A stretch of DNA of 64,000 nt from a bacterium (lineage in GTDB: Bacteria > Zhuqueibacterota > Zhuqueibacteria > Residuimicrobiales > Oceaniaggregativiventaceae): contig JAKQNP010000025.1 in the NCBI GenBank assembly GCA_029565675.1, positions 29,338 through 93,337 on the forward strand, read 5' to 3'. Shown one piece after another: positions 1 to 8,474 of the stretch. The position numbers and the translations under genes were made by a program. The first letter of the stretch is position 1. Each line of letters starts with the position of its first letter. The notes below the pieces were generated by a model. It saw only the letters and a list, made by a program, of their open reading frames with translations, was not told the DNA's origin and did no database searches.

Positions 1-2
1 AT

Positions 3-188
3 GATCTGGATCTGCCGCGCCATAACTCTGTGTACAGGTACAAAACGCTCGATGAAAGTATTGAAAAATTGAGATCAATCCTGGCCACACTCGCCACCCT
101 GAATAAAAGTCCGATTCTCACCTATGCTTCGCAGAACACCTGGCAAACGCGTATCCGCCAGTTAGTTGATTGGCTGGATCTCCCCTGA
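3..188 (+). CDS. 3' end of a probable glycosyltransferase (partial)
   Basis: An open frame runs in from the left edge of the window and stops with TGA at 186-188, giving the last 61 residues of a protein. The tail contains an aromatic/basic pattern (TWQTRIRQLVDWL) that resembles the C-terminal helix of GT-B (GT1/GT4-type) glycosyltransferases, which often end in a W..R...L helix. The next genes are glycosyltransferases and polysaccharide enzymes, which fits. The start and the catalytic part lie outside the window, so the family is an inference from a short tail and context only. Confidence 0.45.
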   Translation, partial: DLDLPRHNSVYRYKTLDESIEKLRSILATLATLNKSPILTYASQNTWQTRIRQLVDWLDLP

Positions 189-235
189 GGTGATTTAAGG
201 TATCCGCAGCTTGAATGAAGCCTGGAAATATGTGA

Positions 236-475
236 TTTGCAATTTTCAGGCGTAAGGGTGTTCTCACTACGCTGGTTTCTATTCCATATCATCTTGTTCA
301 CGAAAAACAGATCATGAACATTTTGAAAGAATGCCTTGACCAGTATACTTCACAGGGTCCTTACCAGGGAATGGATCAGCCAATGACGATTGGGCATAAA
401 GTCAGGCTATCTGTCAGGGTAATGCAATATGAAGTCTCCGGCGGATTTTCAATCTTTGCGAAAAAGGAAGAATGA
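236..475 (+). pseudogene. Unrecognised open fragment, possibly a decayed GT2 tail
   Basis: After the upstream stop codon, an open stretch of 79 codons ends with TGA at 473-475; the first ATG in it is at 314. The first residues (FRRKGVLTTLVSIPYHLV) resemble the C-terminal 'FxRKRG.LFAL..IPWHW' segment of membrane-associated GT2 proteins such as the one encoded at 601-1626. The rest (about 55 residues) matches nothing I recognise. The frame has no good ribosome binding site. I read it as a gene remnant in the 189-600 gap. The remaining part of that gap (476-600) shows nothing recognisable. Confidence 0.25.
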
Positions 476-600
476 TGAACAGGCTTTTCCCTTCCCCCGC
501 GTCTGGTGTTCAATCGTACGATTGGCGGTCGGTTTTGGTAACGCGGAAAGCGGCTTCGGCATGCAACGCAGTTGCTTCTTTATGAAATCATCTGAACCTA

Positions 601-1626
601 TCATTGTAATTGAATCGATCCGCTTTTCTTCAACAATAGTTTACTGAATTGGAATTGTACTGTTTTCAAGATAAAGGCAAGTCCACCAGATAGATAATAA
701 AGCCAATGCCAGGGGATGGTCCGAAGTGCGAATAGATAACCGCGTTTGCGTCGGAAGAAGCAATAAACCGGCATATTTAGAGATACCAGTAACAGTGCGA
801 GTATGGCGCTCACGTACAACCACACCGGCCTCCACCAGGAGACGGACAACGTGGCAAGGATACCGTAAACGAGGACGACGCTGATGCGATTTGAGGTTTT
901 TAAATTAAGATCATTAATGAACTGTTGCTGCTGCAGGATCAATTCCGTCCATGGCAGTGCCCGCCGGAAGAAATCGGTTTTGAGCATGTTGGCTATTTCC
1001 CAGCGTTTTAAATGTTTGACCGTGAGCGTTTTAACCAGACGGATGCGGTGGCCTGCCCTTTTTAACCGGTAGCCTAGCTCGATGTCCTCGATACAGGCTT
1101 GGCGATAGTGTTCATTAAAGCCGTTAATCTGCAAAAAAACATCCCGTCGTATGACGCCGCAAGCGCCCCAAAAGGTCGAAGCCTCTGCGTTGCTGGTTTG
1201 ATGGATGTAATGGTGCAACAGATTTCGATATTGTGACAGAAAATTATTTTCCGCGGGTGCGTCGTCATAGGAGCCGATTACCGCAGCCAGATCCGGTTCC
1301 TGTTGGAAAATGGCGATCACTTGTTTAATGGCGTTGGGCTCGATCGTCACATCAGAATCGACGAAAAAAATCAAGTCGCCCTGTGCGGCGTACGCACCGA
1401 GATTGCGTGCATGTGCGGGTCCAAATCGTTCGGTGGTCGTCAAGACGACCGCACCTGCCGACTCAGCGGCGTCCCGTGAGTTGTCCGAAGCGACATCTAT
1501 GACGACAATAATTTCCAGCGGTGCTGGATCGACTTTTAAAAGGCTCGCTAAACATTGTTTGAATTTTTCGCCGCCGTTATGAACAGGTACGATCAAGGAA
1601 ATCGTCGGTGGTTGATTCATCATCAT
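601..1626 (-). CDS. GT2 family glycosyltransferase
   Basis: The 341-residue protein is a GT-A fold glycosyltransferase that probably adds a sugar from a nucleotide-sugar donor to a polysaccharide or lipid-linked acceptor at the inner face of the membrane. The N-terminus has the family-2 nucleotide-binding strand (ISLIVPVHNGG), a metal-binding DSD at residues 90-92, an acceptor region WGACGVIRR near 153-161, and the catalytic-base ED pair at 180-181 followed by the ELGYRLKRAG motif. Hydrophobic segments in the last 90 residues suggest membrane anchoring. The ATG at 1626 starts directly after the TGA of the upstream GT39 gene (one base between), so translation is probably coupled. It belongs to the surface-polysaccharide cluster at 0-4.7 kb. 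Acceptor and sugar are unknown. Confidence 0.9.
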   Translation of the reverse strand: MMMNQPPTISLIVPVHNGGEKFKQCLASLLKVDPAPLEIIVVIDVASDNSRDAAESAGAVVLTTTERFGPAHARNLGAYAAQGDLIFFVDSDVTIEPNAIKQVIAIFQQEPDLAAVIGSYDDAPAENNFLSQYRNLLHHYIHQTSNAEASTFWGACGVIRRDVFLQINGFNEHYRQACIEDIELGYRLKRAGHRIRLVKTLTVKHLKRWEIANMLKTDFFRRALPWTELILQQQQFINDLNLKTSNRISVVLVYGILATLSVSWWRPVWLYVSAILALLLVSLNMPVYCFFRRKRGYLFALRTIPWHWLYYLSGGLAFILKTVQFQFSKLLLKKSGSIQLQ

Positions 1627-1627
1627 A

Positions 1628-2968
1628 TCAGCGCCTTAGCTTTTCCAGAAGTATTCTTTGCAGAAAAAAGGCTCCATGGATAGAGAATATTATAACGAAA
1701 GGCATAATGGGAAGTCTGTAGCGGTCCGTAAAACTGAAAGGAGCCGAAGCAATGGTAAAGTAAAAAATGATCACCATCAGCAGCACAAATTTAACACGTT
1801 CACTTCTATAAAGGGTGAAAAATCCCAAACCAGCGGTCATATAAAGAACAAGCAGATCGACTGTGCAAAAACACAGCCAGGCCAAGCTCCCGACACTGCG
1901 ATTCCGGGTCAGTACGGTTACTTTTTCCAATAGACCTTTGTTCGTATTGATGTTGGCCAGTCTATAAACGGGAAGATCTAATAGTTCAAGGAGCTTGTTG
2001 CTTCCGGGCAGCATGAAAAAATGGATTGCTCCCGATATGTATTTCTTTGTGTCAAGAACGACTGCTTGAGCCATTTTATTTAATAAGGATGTACGGGGAT
2101 TTAGTTTTTCCATATCATTCATCTTTGTATTGGCATTCAGATCAACGCCAGATGCCAACGGGCGAGGATCTTTCGATGCCCGTAACAAAACGGAGACGTG
2201 TTTCATGTTCCATCTAATCACCGCCCTTTGATGATAAGAAATCGTGAACGAATCGGATACGACATAATTGCGAACCATCCATGGCGCAATCGTCAAAAAG
2301 AAAACAAAGGCAAACAACGCATACTTTCTCATGCCGATCATCAGATTGCTTCTGAACCGGAAGCAGAAAACGACGATCAAAAAAATGACCAAATAAACGC
2401 TCACAGGCCGGCAAAGTGTGGCAAGCCCAAGGAGTATCGCAGCCAGGGTCACGTCCTTATTGTCTTTTGTCGTTATGAACCTTGCCAGAAAAAAAATGCT
2501 GGAGCAGAAAATAAAAAGAAACATTGTTTCCGAAAGCAACAGGTTTGTGTGGATGACATTTGTATATTCGAAAGCAAGAAGCCAGCCAGCGGCAACGGCT
2601 ATTTTTTCATTGAAAAGAGTAGCGGCTATTTTATAGAGGAGAAGGCAGGTAAAAGCTCCGATAATTGTTTGAACAAAAATCGCAATGAAAGGATGCTGCC
2701 CCACCATGGCATAGATGACGGCCAGAAAAAAAGGATAGCCTGGCGTTCTGGTCGTATCGGACTCGTACGGACTTTTGGATGAAGCGGAAAAAGTCTGATG
2801 GTCCAACAAATTCACTGCAATGCGGTGATATTCTGCAGCATCACTTACAAGCAGTTTATTTATAAAGACTTCGACTTTCCAGGGACCGATCAGAAGAAAC
2901 AGACCCATTCGAAGAAGAATGGCCGCTAAAAAAATGAAAAGTAGATGTCTGTGGCTATCGACCATCAT
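1628..2968 (-). CDS. GT39/ArnT-like membrane glycosyltransferase
   Basis: The 446-residue protein is very hydrophobic, with about ten predicted membrane spans. It has the signature of the dolichyl-phosphate-mannose-protein mannosyltransferase (PMT/ArnT, GT39/GT83) superfamily: an acidic DAAEYH in the first periplasmic loop near residue 43 and, after it, RTPGYPFFLA. Such enzymes move a sugar from a polyprenyl-phosphate carrier to a protein or lipid on the outer face of the membrane. I chose the ATG at 2968 because GGGGAG sits just upstream; an in-frame ATG further upstream (3001) lacks such a site. It is read together with the GT2 gene that follows one base later. Donor and acceptor cannot be told from the sequence. 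Confidence 0.85.
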   Translation of the reverse strand: MMVDSHRHLLFIFLAAILLRMGLFLLIGPWKVEVFINKLLVSDAAEYHRIAVNLLDHQTFSASSKSPYESDTTRTPGYPFFLAVIYAMVGQHPFIAIFVQTIIGAFTCLLLYKIAATLFNEKIAVAAGWLLAFEYTNVIHTNLLLSETMFLFIFCSSIFFLARFITTKDNKDVTLAAILLGLATLCRPVSVYLVIFLIVVFCFRFRSNLMIGMRKYALFAFVFFLTIAPWMVRNYVVSDSFTISYHQRAVIRWNMKHVSVLLRASKDPRPLASGVDLNANTKMNDMEKLNPRTSLLNKMAQAVVLDTKKYISGAIHFFMLPGSNKLLELLDLPVYRLANINTNKGLLEKVTVLTRNRSVGSLAWLCFCTVDLLVLYMTAGLGFFTLYRSERVKFVLLMVIIFYFTIASAPFSFTDRYRLPIMPFVIIFSIHGAFFLQRILLEKLRR

Positions 2969-3171
2969 GACTCCCCGTATAAAAAAAAGCCTCATTCTCA
3001 CGCCATACCATCGTCAGACAAACTTCCGGCCCCGGTATGCCATATTAACAAAAAATACAGTCATGATCGAAATACGGGTTGGAGATCGATGCCAGCAAAA
3101 CGATAGTCTTGGTGAAAAACGTGACCGGAACTTTTAGCACTTTTCGATGGAGCTGTGATCTATTCCATGAT

Positions 3172-4674
3172 TTAATTTGAAGATGGAATGGATCTAGCTG
3201 TAGCCGGGTCCAAGACCATTTCGGGCCTTTGTTGATCATCGCCCCTTGCTTTTTCTGGATTCAGTTCCTCATGATAGACCATTTCGGTATTAACCATCCA
3301 CACGTCGTTGGTTTCACCGGTGATGTTGCGTGCGGCAAAAATGCCTGTGAGCATCGAGTGATCCTGATTGTTGTATCGGTGCAGACCATTACGGCCGATT
3401 GTTTGTAAATTTAAAAAACTCGCCAAGTACTGTCGTAGAATATTTAAGTTATCTCGATAATTCTCATGATAGACCGGATACGTTTTTCTCATGCGCACCA
3501 CGGTACTATCGATCACTTCGTGAGGTTCGATAAGACCGATTTTTGTACATTCGCGAATGCCAGTTTCAATCATACGCTCTTCTGGCCAGTTCCATTCTTC
3601 ATCTTTGTCCCATAAAAAATACTCGAGGCCGAGCAGCGTATGGTTTGGATTGGGCACCATATCCGGGCTCCAATTTTTATAATTTTGTACGCGACCGAGT
3701 TTCACATCCGGCGCGTGAATGTAAATCCAATTATCGGGGAATACGTCTTTACGATTGATAATAAGCACAACGGTTAGATAATCGCGATGGTGCAGGCGGT
3801 CCGCTGCCTGTAAAATAGTATGCGGCGGCAGAGGATCAAGGGCGTAGATCAATTCTCGTAAGGGCATGCTTGAAATAAAATGCTTACCGTCCAATTCGAT
3901 GGAAAGACCGTCATCGGTTGTACCATACATACTCTCGATGCGACGATTGCGATGGCGAAGGCGCTCGACGCGTACTCCGCGGAGCGTTTCGCTACCCTGC
4001 TGCGCCAGCCGTGATTCGCAACATTCCCACATCATACCCGGGCCGAGGCGGGGATAATGAAACTTTTCGATAAGCGTGGTAATGCGTTTGTCATTGTGGC
4101 GGTTTAGAAAAAACGCGTCATGCACGGCATTCCATAGTGAGAGATTATTGATGCGCTGGGCTGCCCAATCCGCGGAAATTTTATCACATGGAATGCCCCA
4201 GACTTTTTCCGTGTAGGTTTTGAAAAAAATATCGTATAAACGATAGCCAAACCGGTTCGCCACCCACAACTCAAAGTTGTTGTCATCGCCATATGGAAGC
4301 ACTTTGGCGCGGAAATAACTAAGACCGATGCGAACCGCTTCCAGAGGACCCAATCCCACCAGCGCATTGAGAGGCTTGAGCGGATAATCGTAGAAACGGC
4401 CGCTATAATAAATACGGGAGAGTCGCGGCCGCAACAGGAAATCATCGCCGATAATTTCCTGCCATAGTTTATTGATGTACGGAATTTTCGAAAAGAAACG
4501 ATGTCCGCCAATATCGAAACGATAACCTTTATAATTCACAGTACGTGAAATGCCGCCGACCTGTGCATCCGCTTCTACTATTGTCGAGCGCATTCCCAGT
4601 TTTGCAAGTTCATAAGCCGCTGTCAAGCCGGCCGGTCCGGCACCGATCACAAGTGATTCAGACAATGAAGACAA
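3172..4674 (-). CDS. FAD/NAD(P)-dependent oxidoreductase, UDP-galactopyranose-mutase-like
   Basis: The 500-residue protein opens with a Rossmann FAD-binding motif [12 protein letters not shown] (residues 9-20) and the second motif EADAQVGG, followed by [10 protein letters not shown], typical of the amine-oxidase/protoporphyrinogen-oxidase superfamily branch close to UDP-galactopyranose mutase. Proteins of this branch are often found in O-antigen or exopolysaccharide clusters beside GT2 genes, as here. The start appears to be TTG at 4674; no in-frame ATG lies close to the FAD motif. The gap of about 200 bp to the GT39 gene makes one transcript possible. A role in sugar or polyprenol modification is inferred from family and neighbours. 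Confidence 0.8.
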   Translation of the reverse strand: MSSLSESLVIGAGPAGLTAAYELAKLGMRSTIVEADAQVGGISRTVNYKGYRFDIGGHRFFSKIPYINKLWQEIIGDDFLLRPRLSRIYYSGRFYDYPLKPLNALVGLGPLEAVRIGLSYFRAKVLPYGDDNNFELWVANRFGYRLYDIFFKTYTEKVWGIPCDKISADWAAQRINNLSLWNAVHDAFFLNRHNDKRITTLIEKFHYPRLGPGMMWECCESRLAQQGSETLRGVRVERLRHRNRRIESMYGTTDDGLSIELDGKHFISSMPLRELIYALDPLPPHTILQAADRLHHRDYLTVVLIINRKDVFPDNWIYIHAPDVKLGRVQNYKNWSPDMVPNPNHTLLGLEYFLWDKDEEWNWPEERMIETGIRECTKIGLIEPHEVIDSTVVRMRKTYPVYHENYRDNLNILRQYLASFLNLQTIGRNGLHRYNNQDHSMLTGIFAARNITGETNDVWMVNTEMVYHEELNPEKARGDDQQRPEMVLDPATARSIPSSN

Positions 4675-4990
4675 GGCTATGCTTTCTCAATTTCAATTAG
4701 TTGCTAATTGCTGGTGCAAAAAGCATGTTATCAAATCACGGAGAGCATTTGCAGTCATCATCTTCCTGGAGGTGCAAATGAGATAAGAGTCCCTGCTACA
4801 CCTGTTTTTGAGCGACTGGTCCAGCGTATGGCCTTTTCCGCTCCTGACTCGCTGAAAAGGTAGCCAAACATGATCTAAAAAACAAACAAAATCACTGGTG
4901 TCCGGTAACCGGACACCAGTGAAACAAAATTATTAATAAATAAAGAAATGCGAATAGAGTCTACGGGAAGAAATGGAAAGTAAAAAAAAT
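4675..4990. other. Intergenic gap before the ISL3 remnant
   Basis: Apart from a strong hairpin at 4893-4921 this stretch holds no recognisable gene. An open frame of roughly 50 codons on the plus strand ends at a TAG near 4862, but it has no clear start and resembles no family I know. The segment 4920-4990 is A+T rich and leads into the left end of the insertion element. Confidence 0.4.
4893..4921 (-). terminator. Perfect 13 bp hairpin with T-rich tail on the minus strand
   Basis: Two perfect 13-base arms (CACTGGTGTCCGG and its complement) are separated by three bases. On the minus strand the stem is followed by a T-rich run (ATTTTGTTTGTTTTTT), as in an intrinsic terminator. No gene on the minus strand lies directly upstream, so it may be a relic of a gene displaced when the ISL3 element inserted, or a terminator acting against read-through from the element. 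Confidence 0.5.
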
Positions 4991-5870
4991 GGTTCTCTGC
5001 AACATTGAGTGGGTAAAATTGTGGTAATTTTAGTAAATTCCTTTTTGATGAGCAATACAAACAAGACATCAGAAAGGAATAATATGGCAACAGCAGAACT
5101 CTTTAGTTTAGCGCCTGGTCTTGAAGAGCCGTGGTATGTATCGGATGTCAAATTTGACCCCAGTAATAGGCGATTGGATCTGACGATTGATTTCAAGCGA
5201 GGCTCTCATTTTAGCTGTCCTGAATGTAAAAAATCTGATTGTATTGCATGTGCATCCCGACAGCCTGTGGCGGATCTTGGGACATTATGTTGACCAAGCT
5301 GTCCAGCAAGCAGATCTAAGCAGCCTGACCGATGTCGGCATAGATGAAGTTGCCAAAAAGAAAGGCCATGAGTATATCACCGTTTTGGGCGATCTGCGCA
5401 TGTCAAAGGTTGTTTATCTTGCAGATACGCGGGAATCTTCGGCCATTGAAGACTTTGCTGATTATTTAAAATACAAACTCTCGCAAGAGGAAGAAGCAAA
5501 ACTGGCGTCGCTCAAGCGACTTAACTTGAAAACAGCACGAGCCCATGCCATCGTAGAATCTCTACGGGAAACATGGAATGCAACAGATAAAAATGAGGCG
5601 CGATTCTTGCAGAAAAAATGGTACTTCTGGGCTACGCATAGCCGACTTGAGCCCATCAAAGAATTTGCCAAAACCGTCCGAAACCATTGGGAAGGTATTC
5701 CCAATGTGTTCGATGGCTATATCACTAACGGCCTTATTGAGGGTCTTGATAACCAGATCAAAACAGCGATGAAAAGAGCCTATGGTTTTAAATCTTTCGC
5801 GTATTTTGCGCACAATAATTTTTCTGGTCGCGGGTAAATTGGCTTTACCCACACTATCCTGACGAGAACC
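4991..5870 (+). mobile_element. ISL3-family insertion sequence, internally deleted
   Basis: The left end (GGTTCTCTGCAACATTGAG, continuing GTGGGTAAA) and the reverse complement of the right end (GGTTCTCGTCAGGATAGTG, continuing TGGGTAAA) match as imperfect terminal inverted repeats of about 28 bp, and both flank an ISL3-type transposase remnant. The element is only 880 bp; complete ISL3 elements are about 1.3-1.5 kb. The 8 bp on either side do not match, so no target duplication is visible and the insertion is probably old. With its transposase broken it could only move if supplied in trans. Confidence 0.75.
5084..5862 (+). pseudogene. ISL3-family transposase, deleted and frameshifted
   Basis: The first part (ATG at 5084, preceded by GAAAGGAA) gives MATAELFSLAPGLEEPW and the start of the zinc-binding region (CPECKKSDC), typical of ISL3 transposase N-termini. 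The frame then breaks near 5250. Reading resumes in another frame with LWRILGHYVDQA and GIDEVAKKKGHEYITV, the first catalytic Asp region of the DDE domain. It then jumps to KLASLKRLNLKTARA, so the middle with the second catalytic Asp is missing. The C-terminal part (THSRLEPI, NGLIEGLDNQIK with the third acidic residue) is well kept. A last frameshift near 5818 gives FLVAGKLALP up to the stop at 5860-5862. The protein cannot be an active transposase. Confidence 0.85.
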
Positions 5871-5921
5871 ATTTAACAAGAGTCCTATCAAAAGTGATCG
5901 GTTGACATAGGATCGGGTGAT

Positions 5922-6788
5922 ATGAGCGAACGTTTCGCAGCAGAAGATTCTTACCTGTCTTTCTTTGCCGTCGAGCATCGGCTAAGGTCGATGGTTCCGT
6001 GTTGCCGCAAAAGCATTTTGTGTTATCCCGAGCTCCCCAAAGAGTGGCATGTTATACATAAGATGATATACCTGTTGGGCTATCAGGTTACGAATGATTA
6101 TAAGGGTAAGTTTGATCTGGCAATTAACTGGGAAGACACAACGGTTCGCTCTCATTGCGCCGAACTTTTTGGCATAGCCAGGAGGCTGGCGGTTATTAAT
6201 TTGCAGTGCAGCGATATAAGCAAGACCCGGGTTGACCGAGTTTTACGGGAAGTATTCGGCTATGGGTTGGCTGTGAATCCTTTATCGTTTGATGGACTGT
6301 GTGTCCGAAAATCGGAAAAGAATTTTGCCCATGATGGACGGGTTATTCAATGCCCCGTTCTTTTTATGGAGAAAGGGTATGTGTATCAACGGGTGGTTGA
6401 TAACACAGTCGAGCAGAGCTTTGTTAAGGACATCCGGATTCCCGTTATTGGAGACAAGATACCTTTTGTGTACCTTAAATACAGGGCTATAGACCAAAGA
6501 TTTAGCGCGATCAATACCCGGGTTTGCGTGGTCGGGTCCAGAAAGGTTTTGACAAAGATGGAGCAGGAGAACATAATTTTATTTTCACGCCGGATGGGAT
6601 TGGATTACGGAGAGCTCGATGCCGCCCGGGACAACAAGGACGGCCAGCTCTATATTTTTGATGTGAATAATACACCTTCCGGCCCCCCCAATCACATTTC
6701 GCGGTGGGGATATGCGCGTGCCTTGAGGTCTCTGTCAACAGCTTTTGAAAAGTCATTTGGAATTCGGAGTCGGACCAAATTAATTTGA
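5922..6788 (+). CDS. ATP-grasp-like protein of unknown role
   Basis: The 288-residue protein ends with features of an ATP-grasp ligase/kinase fold: YRAIDQRF, then MGLDYGELDAARD with acidic residues, then LYIFDVNNTPSGPPN, in which the D.N pattern would hold the metal. The N-terminal half has no motif I can place; it does not show the usual glycine-rich loop clearly. ATP-grasp-like proteins of this kind turn up near sulfotransferase, capsule and peptide-modification genes, but here the neighbours are an IS remnant and broken genes. Its 3' end (FGIRSRTKLI) lies inside the first copy of the direct repeat at 6761-6870, so the last ten residues may be recombinant. Substrate unknown. Confidence 0.6.
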   Translation: MSERFAAEDSYLSFFAVEHRLRSMVPCCRKSILCYPELPKEWHVIHKMIYLLGYQVTNDYKGKFDLAINWEDTTVRSHCAELFGIARRLAVINLQCSDISKTRVDRVLREVFGYGLAVNPLSFDGLCVRKSEKNFAHDGRVIQCPVLFMEKGYVYQRVVDNTVEQSFVKDIRIPVIGDKIPFVYLKYRAIDQRFSAINTRVCVVGSRKVLTKMEQENIILFSRRMGLDYGELDAARDNKDGQLYIFDVNNTPSGPPNHISRWGYARALRSLSTAFEKSFGIRSRTKLI

Positions 6789-6870
6789 TATTATATAACA
6801 GATTATGCCGCCTTTTTTGCCCAAAAAGGGCCTTAGGGGCTATATTTTAAGCCCCATAATGGCTTCTAAG
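6761..6870 (+). repeat. Direct repeat DR1, copy 1
   Basis: This 110 bp segment is clearly related, by eye about 70% identical, to 10708-10815 in the same orientation. Shared blocks include ATTC.G.GT.GGACCAAATTA, CAGATTATGCCGC, AAAAGGGC.TT and AATGGCTTC. Read on the minus strand, both copies contain the end of the same short peptide (LEAI.LK..P.KPF); it stays open in copy 2 but carries a stop in copy 1. The pair brackets 3.8 kb of accessory genes. Confidence 0.7.
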
Positions 6871-7495
6871 GAACGACAAAAAGCCTTTCTCAGGCGGCGG
6901 CCGCATCCTATTCCCCGGCCGAGCGATGCCGGTCGCGGCGGTGCGCGTAAAATGAGGCGATAAAGGCCGTTGAGGTCTTTGAGACAATATTTCAAAAAAA
7001 GTTATTTTATATATTGCACTTTTCGATATTGTCGACTTTATCGACCAGACTTTTTCTCCATCAGAGAATGAGACACTCTTGTTTATGGTCGATGACTCTG
7101 ATCCCAAAAGGAATGAACGGGTACAAGAATGGGCCCGTGCAATGCAAAAGGCCGGAAAGTTAAGAGTGTTGCCTGTTTTGCACCACAAACAAACCGGTCG
7201 AAATGGAGCGGATCTGCCCCCAACCGGGACCCAAAATGGTCAAAAGGTCAACTTGAATGAAGTTTTTAAGGCAGCGGTTTCCGTGCAGGGACACGGCACA
7301 GAGTAACAGCATGCATCACCGCGCAAAATTGAGCGGATTTAGAGCTGACCGACACGATGCAAAAATTGTAACAAATTTTTGTTCTGAGAGTGATTGGTGA
7401 CAGTTGTGTTTGCTTCATTTCATTGCTTTGTTCCGATGCAGTGCCGGCCGGTGATTTTGTTGCAAGACAATAAATACTTTTGAAGAAGGTAAAAT
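6871..7495. other. Intergenic gap with an unrecognised open frame
   Basis: A plus-strand frame is open from 6983 to a TAA at 7304-7306 (107 codons; first ATG at 7079) and contains FMVDDSDPKRNERVQEWARAMQKAGKLRV, a protein-like composition, but has no start with a ribosome binding site and no family I recognise. It may be the tail of a lost gene. The rest, 7307-7495, contains nothing I can name; GAAGGTAAAAT just before 7496 is the likely ribosome binding site of the broken gene that follows. Confidence 0.3.
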
Positions 7496-7871
7496 ATGAA
7501 GAATGGGAAATACGTAAAAGGTCTGGCCGTAATTCTGGCAAAATAATCCAACCGACTGCAACAGCCGCTCGCATGGTTTGGTATCCGTGCATTTGCAAAC
7601 GCTCATCATCTGGTCAGGACGGGAATGATCGATCCGATACCAGAGCCAGGATTCAACCCGGAGCGCGAAGCAATTGCGGCAACAGGTCATGATCGGATAC
7701 GGCAACGATATCGATGAGGAGGAAAAGAGCACCTTCATCGACCTTACGCGCAAACACCTAGGTGAGGCAGATATCGTACATCCGGATTTTGACAAACAGG
7801 TGGATGTCTATCTGACCACCTGTTCTCAAGACAGCGAAGCAATCTGTGAAGCATTCAAAAAGCATGTCTAG
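7496..7871 (+). pseudogene. Frameshifted small protein of unknown family
   Basis: A coherent protein of about 125 residues can be assembled from three pieces: MKNGKYVKGLAVILAK (ATG at 7496) to an in-frame TAA at 7544, continuation in the same frame through PLAWFGIRAFANAHHLVRTG and PGFNPEREAIA, then after a one-base shift near 7672 the frame QQVMIGYGNDIDEEEKSTF on to KKHV and TAG at 7869-7871. The continuity of protein-like sequence through the lesions argues for a recently inactivated gene. It ends nine bases before the flavodoxin-fold gene, so it was probably the first gene of that operon. I do not recognise the family. Sequencing error could also explain the shift. Confidence 0.45.
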
Positions 7872-7880
7872 GTGCAAGCC

Positions 7881-8474
7881 ATGAAAAACATCTGCTTCAT
7901 AAATGGAAGCCTTCGAGGAAAAAAAGCTTCCTCGCTGGTTTTCCTGAACTGCATCAGCAGCATGCTGGCCGAGGCTGAATTCAATACCGACATCATCAAC
8001 GTCAGGGTAAAAGCAAAAGAAAGGTACTCGGAAGAACTTCTCAAGACCATCTCTCACGCCGATGCGATCATCATGGTATACCCGCTTTTCACCTACGGTA
8101 TCCCCGGATCTCTCATGCGCTTGCTGGAAGACTTTTACCTGTATGCAAAAGGCAAGGACAACAACAAAGCTGCCATGGTATATATTGTCGTGAATTGCGG
8201 CTTCCCCAGGCCGGAAATCATGGGTGAACTTATCAGGGTCATGAAGAACTTTTGCAGAAGATTGTTGCTCAACTGGAGATTCGCCATATGCATGAGTGGC
8301 GGACCGGTTGCCGCCATGACCGTGAAAACGCCACTGCTGAATATAGAGTATAAAAAGGCCTTTTCGGCAATCGTCGCGGATATTCGGCATGGCGATACAA
8401 TGCAAAAGGACGATTATTTCATCAAACCTATTATACCTGAACCCATCATGCTATGGATAAAAAGCGCAGTATGA
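7881..8474 (+). CDS. Flavodoxin-fold NAD(P)H-dependent FMN reductase-like protein
   Basis: The 197-residue protein starts with a flavodoxin-type phosphate-binding loop (ICFINGSLRGKKASS, residues 4-18). A second motif, IMVYPLFTYGIPGSLMRLLEDF, matches the 'PLY..G.P..LK.F.D' segment of NADPH-dependent FMN reductases and multimeric flavodoxins. It would bind FMN and reduce a small molecule or pass electrons. I start at ATG 7881; a frame start nine bases upstream is not needed. Its last 22 bases overlap the start of the alpha/beta hydrolase gene, indicating coupled translation. The block 7.5-10.3 kb appears to be one operon inserted between two direct repeats. The substrate is unknown. Confidence 0.7.
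   Translation: MKNICFINGSLRGKKASSLVFLNCISSMLAEAEFNTDIINVRVKAKERYSEELLKTISHADAIIMVYPLFTYGIPGSLMRLLEDFYLYAKGKDNNKAAMVYIVVNCGFPRPEIMGELIRVMKNFCRRLLLNWRFAICMSGGPVAAMTVKTPLLNIEYKKAFSAIVADIRHGDTMQKDDYFIKPIIPEPIMLWIKSAV

Noticed and set aside
7079..7306. 75-codon plus-strand gene starting at ATG 7079
   Set aside because: The protein-like reading starts well before the ATG and lacks a ribosome binding site; it is described only as a possible remnant in the gap 6871-7495.
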